Source of the DNA: Effrenium voratum
Lineage: Eukaryota; Sar; Dinophyceae; Suessiales; Symbiodiniaceae
Assembly: GCA_963377175.1 (NCBI GenBank)
Contig: CAUJNA010001458.1
Span: forward strand, 985,609-1,049,608
DNA length: 64,000 nucleotides
Direction: 5' to 3'
In this document: positions 23,212 to 34,200 of the stretch, piece after piece
Layout: every line of letters starts with the position of its first letter
Numbering within the stretch: the first letter of the stretch is position 1
Translations under genes and position numbers: made by a program
The notes under the pieces: generated by a model
What the model was told of the DNA's origin: nothing
The model's database searches: none
What the model saw: the letters and a program-made list of their open reading frames with translations, nothing else

Positions 23212-24321
23212 CGCCGCGAAGGCCCCAAGAAGCGGAAACCGCGGACAGCGCGCGTTGGAAGCTTCGAGCCAAATAGACGGCGAGGTGGGTCTTACGGAAA
23301 GACCCAAGAAAAGCTTGGCTTCCCCCTTCAAGGTGTTCCCCCCAAAAAAAGAAAAAATGGGAGAGCCCAAACAAACAAGAAAAGGGAAAGGCACTGTGGG
23401 TTCTTTAAAAATTGAAGTTCTGAGATCTTACCCAAAGGGCATTTCAGGAGGTCCAGCAGATTGGCAGCTGTCGATCCAGTTCTGAGGCTCGCGCCCCGAA
23501 AAAATCCACACGAAACCGACCAAAGTTCCCATGGACTTGTTTGGTTCTGAGAATGTTACACCGGTTTACAGTGATTCAGAAACAACAGCCAGGCTAGAAT
23601 TGATGTGGCAGGTCGAAGGCGGAACCACAACTTATGATGGCCGCCGCGGGTTTTGGGCGCACGCCTGCCTGAGGTCTGCCCGGACCCCAGCACCAAGCCG
23701 GGCTGAACCGAAACACTTCCCAAGCAGAAGTATGTCCCACCAAAGAGCATGGAACCTGACGTTTGGTGGTCCCTTTCAAAGAAAAACTGTCCAAGCCAGG
23801 ACTTCCCGGAACGTCAACTTCCGTGTGAAAAGGGTGGGCGGGTGTGTGTTTGTAATGTCCGCCTTGCCTTCCCAAGCTTGGACTGCAAAGTGTCGAGTCG
23901 GGCCCATTTGAACAGGAAGCGCCTACAGTGATCTCCTCTACCGAAGAGTCCCAAGGATAAGCATGATCCACCTGAAAATCTGTGGGTTTTGAGATCAGAT
24001 TGGTTCTCATTCCTGCTCTCAAGACCCTCGCACTTCAGGGTAAGCTGGCTGAAATGGGAAACGACCCAGGGGGGGACCACCTTTCTCATGAGTGACGTGG
24101 CAATATCAGAAAAATAAAAGAAGGAAGAAAAAATCTATTCAGGACCATGTTGGTGGACATCATATTCACATGGGAGACAAGGGTGTCCCTCACCACCTCT
24201 AAACCTCCACAGAACAAACTCCTCAAAAGAAAAGGCAACCCGCACCTCCAAACTTACCAGCTCGTTCCCCCCAGCCTTTCGCCCCCTGCTCAACCCCGTC
24301 CCCTAAGACCACCCGCCTGGC

Positions 24322-24368
24322 ACAAAGCCCTGGTAGCGCGAAGGGAGCGTTCTGAGCTGCTCCAGCAC
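24322..24368 (-). CDS. OTU exon D (VLEQLRTLPSRYQGFV)
   Basis: Forty-seven nucleotides read VLEQLRTLPSRYQGF plus two bases of Val, matching the OTU helix xVxxLRxxPxxYxxFV. The acceptor is ATTCAG before GTGCTG and the donor is TTTGT before GCCAGG. Multiple G-runs follow. Confidence 0.75.
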
Positions 24369-27319
24369 CTGAATACCCTCCCATCCATGGGATCTGACGT
24401 TTTTCCGGGTCCAGGGAAAACAACGCCCCTTCAAAATGGAGCTGGTGGGTCAAGAGGAAACACCTCCCAACCCAAATGCACGCTCGGACCCTCTGGAGCG
24501 GGTCATGTCCACCACCCACCGGTGGTGTCACGAGAAAACAGGGCCATAAAACTGGCAGATCCTTTTAAAGAAATGGGGAACCATCCTGCCAGGTAAACCA
24601 AGCGTGATGTTTAAGGGATGGTTCCCCAAAACTATAGGTGACCAAGGGAACCATTCTGCAAACTCTAAAGGAAAATGCCAGGTTGCCTACTAAAGCGGAT
24701 ATTCAATTCAAACGGGGAAGGTCCAAGGTGTGTGTGTGTGTGTGTGTGTGTGTGTCATGTGACTCATCACAATCCAAGCCTGGTAGAGGGGTCTTCCAAA
24801 ACTGATGGTAGACAACCCAAAGAAACGTGTGTGTTTTTTTGTTCTTGCGTTTTCTGCCGAACTCATCTCTGATTCAGATACAAATCTTGACCGACCTGGG
24901 CCTTGGTGGTGCCATGTGCCGCAAAAGCCCAGGGCTCGAAGCAGCCTGAAGCCCAGAGTGATTCACGAGCCCCTTGTGCCAAATAGCAGGTGCGGAAAAA
25001 TACACCTATATATTATATATATATATACATATATGTATATATACATATATGGTACCATATGGTCAAGGTATATCTCTATATATATATATATATGGTCCAT
25101 GCCTTCTGGGGTTCCGGTTGTTTAAAAGTCAATAATATTAATCAAACTAATCAAAGTACAAGGATCCCGTATTCCGAAAAGGGCTGCCCCAAAAAGGAAG
25201 GACCCGGCGAGGTGTTGGCATTCACCGAGAAGGACGCGCCGTGGTTGCGCCTAGCACCCCCCAAACAGCCGGATGGTTCAATATTGACATTGCTGAAGAA
25301 GAATTCACCTGAGTAGTCCACTCCCCACTTTTTGGGACTGTTGGAAGCACAAGTGGCTGGCTCCAGGACAGAAGGGAACCGCATGCATTTCGTTGTGTGA
25401 GAAACAAGAGAAATTGGACATACCCCACATGCACCCACGGCCCGCGACCTCTCTGCGTTGACTCCGGGCCTGCGCTCGGATGGCGTCGTGGTGTTCCTCG
25501 CGTCAACACATGGAACCCAAAGAGGCGAAGCCTCCAAAAGGAGATTCCTCTGATCAGGGCTTTTGGGGCTCCATGTCAACCTGCAGAAAAGTGAGGGTTC
25601 CCCTTACACATGTTCGGTTGGGGACGTTCACGAGGAGAGTCCGGCCAAAACGTTGACTCTGCATTCAAACTCAAATGGAGCCTCTCCGTCTTGTCTATCC
25701 TTTGAAACTTTGTGTCAAGGAAAATGACTTGGACACTGCCAAGCCTTGGCCAGAATTGAGGTTTGACTGCCAGCTCGGCCATAGATCCCCAAACCAGCCG
25801 TTGGAGGGTTGTGCCAGAAGCAAGGAATCCGATCACTAAGCGAAGAGCCCCCGTGCAAATCACTCTCAGTTTACATGTCAGGGGTCACCATCATCAAGTT
25901 TCAAATATAATATGGGTCTGTGGCAAAATAGGGGAATCCCCCCCAAAAAAAACCGGCTTCGGCTTGCCGTTTGGTGTCCCTTTAAACAACCTAAAAACGG
26001 GTGCTACAAACACACACCCACACACACATACGCACGCACAAACAATTTGAAAAAGCCTCGTCCGTGCGAGCTGCAGGGAGCCGTTGCCTTCGCATCTTGG
26101 GCCTTTGACCTGGTATCGTCAAAAGGCGAGGAGTCCTGCTTTTCTTTTTGCGACTTCTTGTCCAGCACGACCGGCATCACACTACGTCGCTCGCGGGTGA
26201 CAAGGATTGGTCCAAGAGATACAGCACAAGACAATGTCCAATCTTACATAAAAGTACATGGAACGTAGAGGTAATTATAACGAAGAAATAAAAAAACATA
26301 GTAAAGGAAATATGTAAACAGCAAAAAAGAGATGTTTGAGAAGAAAAACCAACATATGTCCGAAACATCTTGATTGAAGTTGGTTACGGAGACTGACATG
26401 AGAAACCACAATACAAAAGAAAGTAAAATAAAATGAAGACATCTTAGCACAACGACAATATGTTGGAGTTGTGGCTTCATGAAAAAGATGAAATAAAGAA
26501 GCTCTGTACATTAATACAACATTTCAAGATGAAGATATGGAAAGAGATGGAAAATGCCGTGTCATCTCCAATCGACTAAAGATACTGAAATTGTGATGAA
26601 TGATGAACAGAGAACCGTTCCGTTCATATCCCTCACTCCTTCATGTTGAAAATTCTAGGCGAGAGCTATATCTCAGAGAATCTCCACCATTCTGTCCTTC
26701 TTTGCTATCCTTTCCTCATCAACTAGCTGTAAGGGATGGTCTCTTGCAAGCGTTGCCGACCGATCCGGGAATCCAGCCTCCGAGCCGTAGAGTTGGTCCG
26801 CGAGGGCCCGGAACTGGCAGTTCCCATCCTGGTCAATCGAGATGGATCCATCAGCTTCATTGGTGGCTTCGAACCAACCGCTTGGTTTGGTTCGGTGGTC
26901 TAGGGGTGGCTTCCCAACAAGAACAAGAGACCGCAAGCAGTGACAGCCGTTTGAAAAGCCAGATCCTTTTCCATAGCAAGAACGGGGTCAGCGAGCTTCC
27001 AGTTTTTTGGTGAGAAAACGATCAGTGTTGTCCGTTTTTGGGGAGCACTCTTTTGGGCTACTGTCAGTTCGAGCTTGAATGGGGGGAAGAACGATAAGAC
27101 TCTACATTCCTTTCTTCCTTCTTCTTCCCCTACCTTCTCCCCTCGAAAGTTTCGCTGGTTCACTTGTTTTGGGGCGGGGGGGGGGTTCCTCGGTTCCACC
27201 GGAAACAACCGAGAAAAGCCACCGGGCGTCCCCCTCCCCACCCCGCCCCCCCAAAAAAAATTATTCGAGCTCGTTCGAGCCGAGGCGCGCCGGCCACAGG
27301 CCGCTCTGCGAGGCCGTGC
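24322..27319 (-). CDS. OTU-family cysteine protease (deubiquitinase), partial, 4 exons
   Basis: Four exons join in frame: 27319-27271, 26828-26778, 25496-25470 and 24368-24322. They read HGLAERPVAGAPRLER, then DGNCQFRALADQLYGSE, then EHHDAIRAQ, then VLEQLRTLPSRYQGFV. This is the catalytic start of the OTU fold. DGNC holds the nucleophile Cys and its oxyanion Asp, and the next two exons give the two helices usual in the plant/alga OTU subfamily. OTU proteases remove ubiquitin from target proteins in cytosol or nucleus. All donors are GC and all acceptors AG before G. The downstream part with the catalytic His (WGDxxTLQA region) was not found above the AKR start at 23.2 kb, and N-terminal exons above 27.4 kb are unknown. 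It is either incompletely resolved here or a truncated copy. Confidence 0.8.
24728..24756. repeat. (GT)n microsatellite
   Basis: About 13 GT units in the OTU intron before exon D in transcription order. Confidence 0.9.
25010..25095. repeat. TA-rich microsatellite
   Basis: Three TA runs with a palindromic ATATGGTACCATAT centre near 25050. Confidence 0.85.
25470..25496 (-). CDS. OTU 27-nt micro-exon (EHHDAIRAQ)
   Basis: Exactly nine codons, phase 0 at both ends, between GCGAG before GAACAC and GCGCAG before GCCCGG. The reading corresponds to the OTU segment HHxxIRxQ after the active-site helix. Confidence 0.75.
26240..26600. other. A+T-rich stretch, no gene
   Basis: About 360 bp clearly richer in A+T than its neighbours, inside the OTU intron. 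The plus strand is purine-rich (GAAGAAATAAAAAAAC and similar). No coding sign. Confidence 0.5.
26778..26828 (-). CDS. OTU catalytic exon (DGNCQFRALADQLYGSE)
   Basis: Fifty-one nucleotides in phase 0 encode the OTU active-site motif with catalytic Cys. The acceptor is TTGACCAG before GATGGG and the donor is TCGGAG before GCTGGA. This is the firmest exon of the gene. Confidence 0.92.
27271..27319 (-). CDS. OTU exon A (HGLAERPVAGAPRLER)
   Basis: Forty-nine nucleotides lie between AGCAGAG before GCACGG and CGAACGA before GCTCGA, a GC donor. The reading fits the stretch just before the DGNC active site. A T-run and then a run of G-tracts follow inside the intron. Confidence 0.6.
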
Positions 27320-27789
27320 CTCTGCTTGCTCGTGCGCTGCGAAGGAAACGAGACCCTCTGACGTGTGTTTACAGCTGGCTGAAAATTAACCACGCCAGTG
27401 TCTCTGTAATGGTGTAGCTGTTGGCTGGGGTATGGTGTAGCCTAAAACTAACCGACAGCCAGCATTACAACCCAACAGCTTCTCCATGACCCAGGCAAGG
27501 AAGCTGCCACAAGCCACAAAGTATTCATGTTCTTGTGGCTGCTGCAGCTCGTACTCCCCGTAGCATTCCTGCACACGGATATATATTCCTGTAGCTACAA
27601 GGGATTGATATTCCTGGTGCTTGCAGCAATGTGTCTCGCCGACGAATCCTGCAGTTAAGAGCGGAACAATTGCATGTTTGCAAAGCCAACGCATGTTTGC
27701 CAGTTTGAGCGGGCTGAGGGATTACTCCAAAAGTAATTCAGGATCAAAAAATAAACAGATAGGGGTGGTGAGCAGAAGATAGGGGTCGT

Positions 27790-27905
27790 GAAAGAAGTAG
27801 CACTAGTACTAACACACTACTCGTGCTAAGCAGTAGTAGCAGTAGGAGTAGTATTTGCTACGAAACTAGTAGTGCTTTGAGCAGCAATACTAGTAGTAGT
27901 AGTAA

Positions 27906-27939
<34 letters not shown>

Positions 27940-28339
27940 TGTTGTTGTTGTTGTTGTTGTTGTTGTCGTAGTAGTAGCAGTAGTAGTAGTAGTAGTCGTA
28001 CTAGTAGAAGTAGTAGTAGCAGTTGTGGTGGGAATAGTCGTAGAAGCAGCTGTAGTAGTAGTAGCAGCAAAGGTACAAGTAGCAATAATAGCAATAGTCG
28101 TGATAGTAGTGATAGTAGTAGCAATAGTAGTCGTAGTAGTTGTAGTAGTAGTACTCGTGGTGGTAGTAGTAGTCTTAGTGGAGGTGTAGTAGTAGTAGTA
28201 GTAGTACTAGCAGCGAAGTAGTAGTAGTCAGAGAAGTAGTAGCACTAGATCTACTAATCGATGGGCGCTGCGGGTACTACGTTACGAGCACTAGTAGCAG
28301 TGTCACTAGTCGCAGAAGTAGTTGTAGTAGTAGTCGTAG

Positions 28340-28389
<50 letters not shown>

Positions 28390-28440
28390 GTAGTAGTAAT
28401 AATAATAGTAGTAGTTGTAGAAATAGCACTGCTACCACGC
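27790..28440. repeat. Trinucleotide field (AGT)n / (GTT)n switching to (ACT)n
   Basis: Imperfect AGT repeats with a GTT run at 27938-27966. At about 28338 the strand switches abruptly to ACT, the reverse complement of AGT, so the two parts can pair as a hairpin. The serine-rich and leucine-rich open frames here are repeat artefacts. Confidence 0.92.
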
Positions 28441-28444
28441 TAAC

Positions 28445-30590
28445 TGCCCTGTCCTCCACACCAACTTAGTCTCTCCCCCACTCTACCTTGTTAACTTACT
28501 AACTGGCGCAACTACTGCCTTGCTAACTCACCAACTTGTTAACTGGCTAACTTGCTGACTACCGACCTAACTTGCTAACTGGCTACCTTGCTACCTGCAA
28601 CTTGCTAACTTACTAACTTACTAACCGCCGTACGCTCCAGGTGCACCGAATACTGACTTGCGAACTGCCATCTCCTTCGCAAGAAATTTTTTGTTGATCC
28701 TAAATTAATTTCTTTTTGATGCGTATGCCGTTTGAGCGGGGCAGGTGGCACGTGGGCCAAGAACTTTGCCGAAATGCGGTAGAAGCTTCTGCGATCATCA
28801 TTTCTCAGTTTCTCAATGTTCGAAACTTGTGCGACAAGCACATCAGCATTGCACACAGACAGGCTGCGACAAAATCATTTCCCTTGCGCAGCTGAAAATC
28901 TGCATCCCTCTGTCCCTCCCTCCCTCTGGCCAAGCAACGTGAGCGAACTACCGCCAGTGGGGAGGTGTCTAGATTGTGCAACATTCTCTCTTTTTTCCCA
29001 GCGCGAACATCTAGTTCCATCCGGCCGCCTCCCCACCCTTCTGGCCTGGCGGAGTCAACGAGCTGAGTCGGGCTTCCCCAAATAAAATGTTTTCTAGGGC
29101 AAAACGACATCGATCATAATGCGAGTCCAAGGCGCGACCCACCTCGCCATGTCAACAACGCGCCTCCTCAAGCACCACGCCAGCTCTGGCGCCAAAGTGG
29201 CCACGCGCAGGAGCACCTCAAGGCGCAGCATGGCGTTGCGCCACACGATTTTGAGGCAAGCAAACTAGAAAATCTGATTCAGCAGGGCGCCATGGCTTCT
29301 CACTCATCGCACAGCCCAGCCAGCCACTGCTCGTACGGCGACTCCTCCTGTCTGGGTGTCGGTGGACATGGCAATGGCAAGACTGTGGGCCTTCAAACAC
29401 AATACCAATCGATACCTTTAAATGTGCTAGTCATGCGCTTGTTTATTCCTCTTTTTTAGACAAGTAGGCGTCGTAAAAAAAAAGAAGTAGGAATCCGGTC
29501 TAATACATTCATCAGATAATGCTCCAAGATGGGATGTCTCCCGGAATTTTTTGCATTGCGCAGCTCATGGTTGCTCGCTCTCGCAGCTCCCTTCGATCTG
29601 TTTTACTCTAGCGGCTTATCTTTATTTGCTAAACCGGGCGCCTGGGAGCGAACTTTGGCAGCCTAAAACACGCATCGTGTCTGCCCACATCTGCAAGTCT
29701 CGCCAGCCTCCTCGCGGCCCGATTCAACAATTCACTTCGGTCACCTTCGCTGTTCAGGCCTCCTCGGTTTTTCAGACAGGCAGTCCTGGACCTGCATCCT
29801 TTTGAACCTCAAAACGATTTGCCTGCTACATAACGCAACATGCTGCGTTCGTGGCCCTCACACTGTGCAGTTGCGGGTAGTATTTCGCGGAACGCAAGAC
29901 CTCAAGGAAAACTAACCTCAAAGCCAGCCAAAAGCGGACTGGCCGAGGCGGGCAACGCGAAGCGTTCTACAGTTTTGTAGTATGTAGGAAGTGCGCTACA
30001 AACAGGCTGTAAACATAGTCACGTGCAGTTGGGGATGAAACTTGCAAATGCCCAGGCTCATCCAATGGCAACATAGCAAAAATTGCGAACTTAATCAGAG
30101 ACTTATCAATACTCGGGAAACACCAAAAATCGCACGCGAGACCCTAGGAATCAGCTTTGGGCTACAATGTTTGTAGGAAGTGTGCTACAAATAGGCTTTA
30201 AACATAGTATCGTGTAATTTGGCGGGGCTGGGGATGAAACTTGCAAATGCCGGGCAACACAGCAAAGGTTGTGAACTTAAGCAACTTGAAAGGGAAGACA
30301 TTCAGGGGGGGATCCATACATTCGAGAATGCGGGAAACCCTAGAATTCACACGCAAGGCCCTGGACATCAGGTTTGTCGGGAAGCAAACAGCTAAAACAA
30401 GCGTGAGAGTTCCCCTTATATTTAGCTACTATTTCCTGTAGGAAGCACGCTACAAACAGACTGTAAACATGCTAAGGAACTTGTGTGGTTGGACCACCGC
30501 CCACAGCCGCCCGTGGGACGAACTCCATTTTTCGTTGCTTTTTGTGTTTGAACTCCGTTTTTTCCCGTGTTTTTTGTGCTTTCTTGATTT
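28445..30590. other. No recognised gene; one GC-rich exon-like island
   Basis: The first part (28490-28630) is a decayed AACTTGCTAACTGGCTAAC repeat. A GC-rich island at 29120-29240 is described separately. From 29.97 kb diverged tandem repeats begin. No family was recognised. Confidence 0.4.
29120..29230 (-). CDS. Exon-like GC-rich island, unknown protein
   Basis: The minus strand reads LEVLLRVATLAPELAWCLRR, a helical leucine-rich segment, in a short GC-rich island typical of exons in this window. It starts after an AG/G (CTTGAG before GTGCTC). No family could be named. Confidence 0.25.
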
Positions 30591-31460
30591 TTTGGTGTGG
30601 TGGGGTGGGGGGTGGGGGGGGTGGGGGGGAATGATTACGTCACTTCTTCGAGTTTGCTTGACAAGAACTTCTTTATTTCCTGCTTCTGGTAGGTGTGTGA
30701 TGTTCTCTGTTAGTGTGCTGAGCTGTCTTGTTTTGTTGTAGCTTGGTGTCAGAAGACGTTCGTCTAGCGTTTGCCTTCATCGTCTTGCTGCGTTTGGCTG
30801 GCGTCTCGCATTGCTTCTCCACACACTCGGCGCTGGGTCCTTTCTTCACTGTTTGGCTGCCTTACTTGGACCCCATCTCGTCCTTTGTGCCTGCTGTCAC
30901 GGTATGCCTACATAGGTTTCCGCTTGACTTTTAGAGAGTTCATCATGCGGTTCCCAGGCAACATGCAGTCTTGAACATGGCAAAATCCTTGACACACGAT
31001 AGTTGGGGGCTGGAAAAATGAGCGTGCCAGTGGGATTCGGGAACGCAACAAATTCCCCACTGTCTCGGCCATTTTACATGAGGGACAAAATCCTTGACAC
31101 ACGATAGTTGGGGGCTGGAAAAATGAGCTTCTGAAAGCAGCGTGCCAGTGAGATTCGGGAACGCAAGAAATTCCCCACTGTCTCGACGCATTTTACATGA
31201 GGGACAGACGGGGCTCTCCTTGTCCCCCTGTAATCGCAGGTTCGACAGGTTGCTCCGAAGCCAAAAAAAACACGATATTACACGGGCTACTACGGGCGGT
31301 GTACCTAGTGTAGTTGGGTGAGGTGGGGGGCTGAATCTTGGAAATGTCAAGGCTCATCCAATGACAACACAGCAATCAAGGGATAAATTTAGAATTGGCG
31401 CAAAGCCGACAAAAGGAAACAAAAAAAGGAGGGTTCTTCTTGGATTTGGCTACATTTTTT
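29970..31460. repeat. Diverged tandem repeats (GTAGGAAGYRCGCTACAAA...)
   Basis: Three diverged copies around GTAGGAAGTGCGCTACAAACAG occur at 29985, 30173 and 30438. Two are followed by GGGGATGAAACTTGCAAATGCC, and a fourth partial copy lies near 31320-31400. Embedded at 30980-31205 is a younger direct duplication of about 105-120 bp starting CAAAATCCTTGACACACGAT. Confidence 0.7.
30594..30632 (+). repeat. G-run tract
   Basis: Runs GGGG, GGGGGG, GGGGGGGG and GGGGGGG separated by single T. Strong quadruplex potential. Confidence 0.85.
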
Positions 31461-31539
31461 GTCGGAACATCCTGTGTTTTGTTTCTTATTTCCAGTAGGT
31501 GTCCATCAATATCCTATGATGCTTCTATGGTTGGTCAAT

Positions 31540-31760
31540 GAATGTTCTAAGTTCTATGATTGTTCTACAAAGATGTTCTGTGCATTTGTCTATGCATGTT
31601 CTATGTGTTGTCTATGCATGTTATGCTCTTTACCTGGATTTCTCCGCATGTTCTATGCGCTTTGTAAAAGTGCATCAACAAATGCATAGAAAATGCATAG
31701 ACAATGCAAACAAAAATCCATAGAAACCTCATAGAACAACATGGACAATTATGGACACTG
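31540..31760. repeat. Foldback region (TCTATGCATGTT / GCATAGACAATG)
   Basis: The left half repeats TTCTATG and TGTCTATGCATG. The right half repeats the reverse complements CATAGA and GCATAGACA. The 12-nt TTGTCTATGCAT pairs exactly with ATGCATAGACAA. Confidence 0.6.
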
Positions 31761-31949
31761 TCCAGGAACATCAGCAACATATATTTAGACACTTGCCCGG
31801 AGTTTAGCCAACTGAATGTTGATTGTTTCAACAATGAGGTTCATGGCCATGTAGCTTGACCAGGAAATCCAAAACAAGAAGTACATCTGAGGTTAAGTCT
31901 TTGCAAAAGTCCAAGTTTAGAATTGCCAATAGCCGGGGACAGTCTGATT

Positions 31950-32660
31950 CTGATGCGAAATCCTACGGAAAACTCGAGAACATCCAAAGTTCGCAAAAGA
32001 AAAGAACCCGGCAAATGCAACATTCCACAGAAACCCAAAAAACACAAGAACAACACGTCAGCAACCATGTACCACATGGACGTGCAAGAAGGGAACCTTG
32101 TGAATTCGGAATCACCAAGAATCCAAACAAACAAAGAAACCCAAAAGTCCCAAAGTGTCAACACCCATGTCCCAAATGCCAAGCAAAAACTCAGTAAATG
32201 GATCATTCAATCAAACTCGCAAAACAGCAAAACACAACAAAACAAACAACATGTGAGCAACCATGACCCAAATGGAAATTCGAAACACACCCGCAGTAAA
32301 TGCAGAATTCCAAACACATCAAAATACCAAAGCATGTCTGCAACCACGTCCCAGATGAAAATTATGCTATGCACACAAAGGGAGCACAACATTTTGTCCT
32401 CTCAATTCCACACCAGGAAGCCCTCAATCAAATCCTGTCCCTGTACAAAATCTCCCTTGAGTGTGCCAGACTTCGATCGCCTTTGCTTCCCACGCAAATG
32501 GAGCAAACAAACGCACTTCAGGGTTTTGTCCTTTCAATTCCACATCAGAAAGCCCCTCAATTGAATCCTGTCCCTGCACAACATGTCCCCTCAACCTGTG
32601 TCAAACTTCGAACACCTATGCTGCCCACACAAACGGAGTAAACAAGAACACTGAAGACTT
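31950..32660. repeat. Decayed tandem repeat, about 115-140 bp unit
   Basis: The last two units (32385-32516 and 32523-32655) share TTTTGTCCTYTCAATTCCACA, AATCCTGTCCCTG and ACTTCGA. Earlier units share GCAACCATGWCCCAAATGG at about 32062, 32260 and 32340. Divergence increases leftwards. Confidence 0.7.
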
Positions 32661-34200
32661 TGCCCTGTCATTCCGGAGCGCATTTTCATTTTTTCTCTGC
32701 CGCGCATCCGCCCAACCCCCTCCCCCACCCGAATACATTTCCAAAATGTCTCACATAAAGCAGTGCCACCCCCCCCTCCTCTCCGTCCGAGCCGTTCCGG
32801 ATTCCGTACCCCGTTCCGGATCCCCCCCCCACACCCCTACAAACCGAAAAATTCTTGAAAAAAGGCAGCGCCACTCAACCCTGCTAGAGCGACTGTAACC
32901 CAACATCTGGAGGCTGTTGGGAAAAAGGGAACGAGGGAATGGCCCCGAAAACGAGAAGAAAAGAAAGAGACGCCTTCTCAGAGGGAAATGAGAAATGGAG
33001 TGACCGAAAACGGTAAAAAAAAAAAAAACCATGGTTGGTCTCCTGTTGGTCTCCCGAAAAGCAGGAAGGAAACGGAGTATTTGCAGAAAGCAACAAAAAT
33101 GAGATGGTCTCCTAGTCTCCTTTAAATAGGGAAAGTGAAACCCAGTATCATTTGGAGAAACTCCCATGTGTCAATGTTGATGTGCTGGACCCTTTGGACA
33201 TCATTCCGAGGGGATTCATGTTACACCAAGCGCTGAGGTGGTTCCGTATGAATAAAAAGTAATGCCCAAATGGCACGATTCCAGCGTGTGGGTGTTTTTG
33301 CCCGCTTGGCTGATATTGAAAGGGAAACCAAAAGGAAACCGTTGCCATTTTAGAACATGGATCCCTATCCTTGAGAAACAAAACCTTGTGGGCCAATAAA
33401 CTGAATGGCCAACCACGGGTAATTGAATCCGCCATCTGGCCATGGGTCAAAATCCAAATCGTACCCCCAGTGAACATCCCAATCCAACCACTAAAATGGA
33501 CTAAAATGGGTCAAAATGATACCATTGGTTTTGCCCCGCAGCCATCCACTTTCAGCCATAGAACCCATCTGTCGCGTACGGTCGCCTGAGGGCCCGTTTT
33601 AGGCTCACAAAAGGCCGAGTCCTGGGAGCCTTGAGCCAGCCTACCGGTCTGGTTGGGTGTGTTGTTGGTTTGGGCTAGGGACACCAAAAATCTAGGGGTA
33701 CCTTCCAATTCCATTCTGTCCAGGGATCCTTCTTTCAGGAAACCATCAACACCCAGGGGAAACAGCCCGTTTTTGAAAAGAACGATGGTTGAAAAGAATG
33801 GGGAATCAACCCCTAGAGAAAAGGAAACCAGCTGAGGTGGTCCACTTCCCGATTTAAACCCAACCCTCGTGGCCAAACAAGGCTCCGGCGCTGCGAGCAA
33901 ACGTTCCAGGCGCGCGTGCCGGCGAGCCGCCTGGTGATGGACACTTCGGCACATCCCGCACCCAAACCGAACTTCCGTAAAGGCTACATCCCAAAACCAA
34001 CTACTTTCAAGGGGATCCTCTAAAGGCGAAGGGTGGTTTTTGGACTGGACCCGGCAAAGCTTGGGAGCGCCAAATATGGCTGTCTCTTTTATAGGGTGGG
34101 TTTGCTTTCAGTTTTCCTGTAAACCTCCGACGAAGCGGGTACCCCAACAAAAGACCAACCCATATGTCTTCAACTGGTGAGCGAGTTCGCATGTCTAAAC
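32661..34200. other. No recognised gene apart from the MITE and a small exon-like island
   Basis: GC-rich island at 33878-33945. Its minus-strand reading RRLAGTRAWNVCSQ follows an AG/G acceptor and resembles an exon, but no family is recognised. MITE copy 3 lies at 33434-33546. Confidence 0.35.
33434..33546 (+). mobile_element. MITE copy 3
   Basis: It starts ATCTGGCCATGGGTCAAAA and contains CCCCAGTGAACATCCCAA. It ends with a decayed inverted copy, GGCTGCGGGGCAAAA when inverted. About 113 bp, same orientation as copy 1, outside the AKR gene. Confidence 0.65.

Noticed and set aside
23895..23990. Possible further OTU exon (reading VDHAYPWDSSVEEI)
   Set aside because: The phase needed after the exon at 24322 gives a stop, and the reading does not match the OTU His region.
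27823..28221. Serine-rich 132-codon frame
   Set aside because: Product of AGT trinucleotide repeats.
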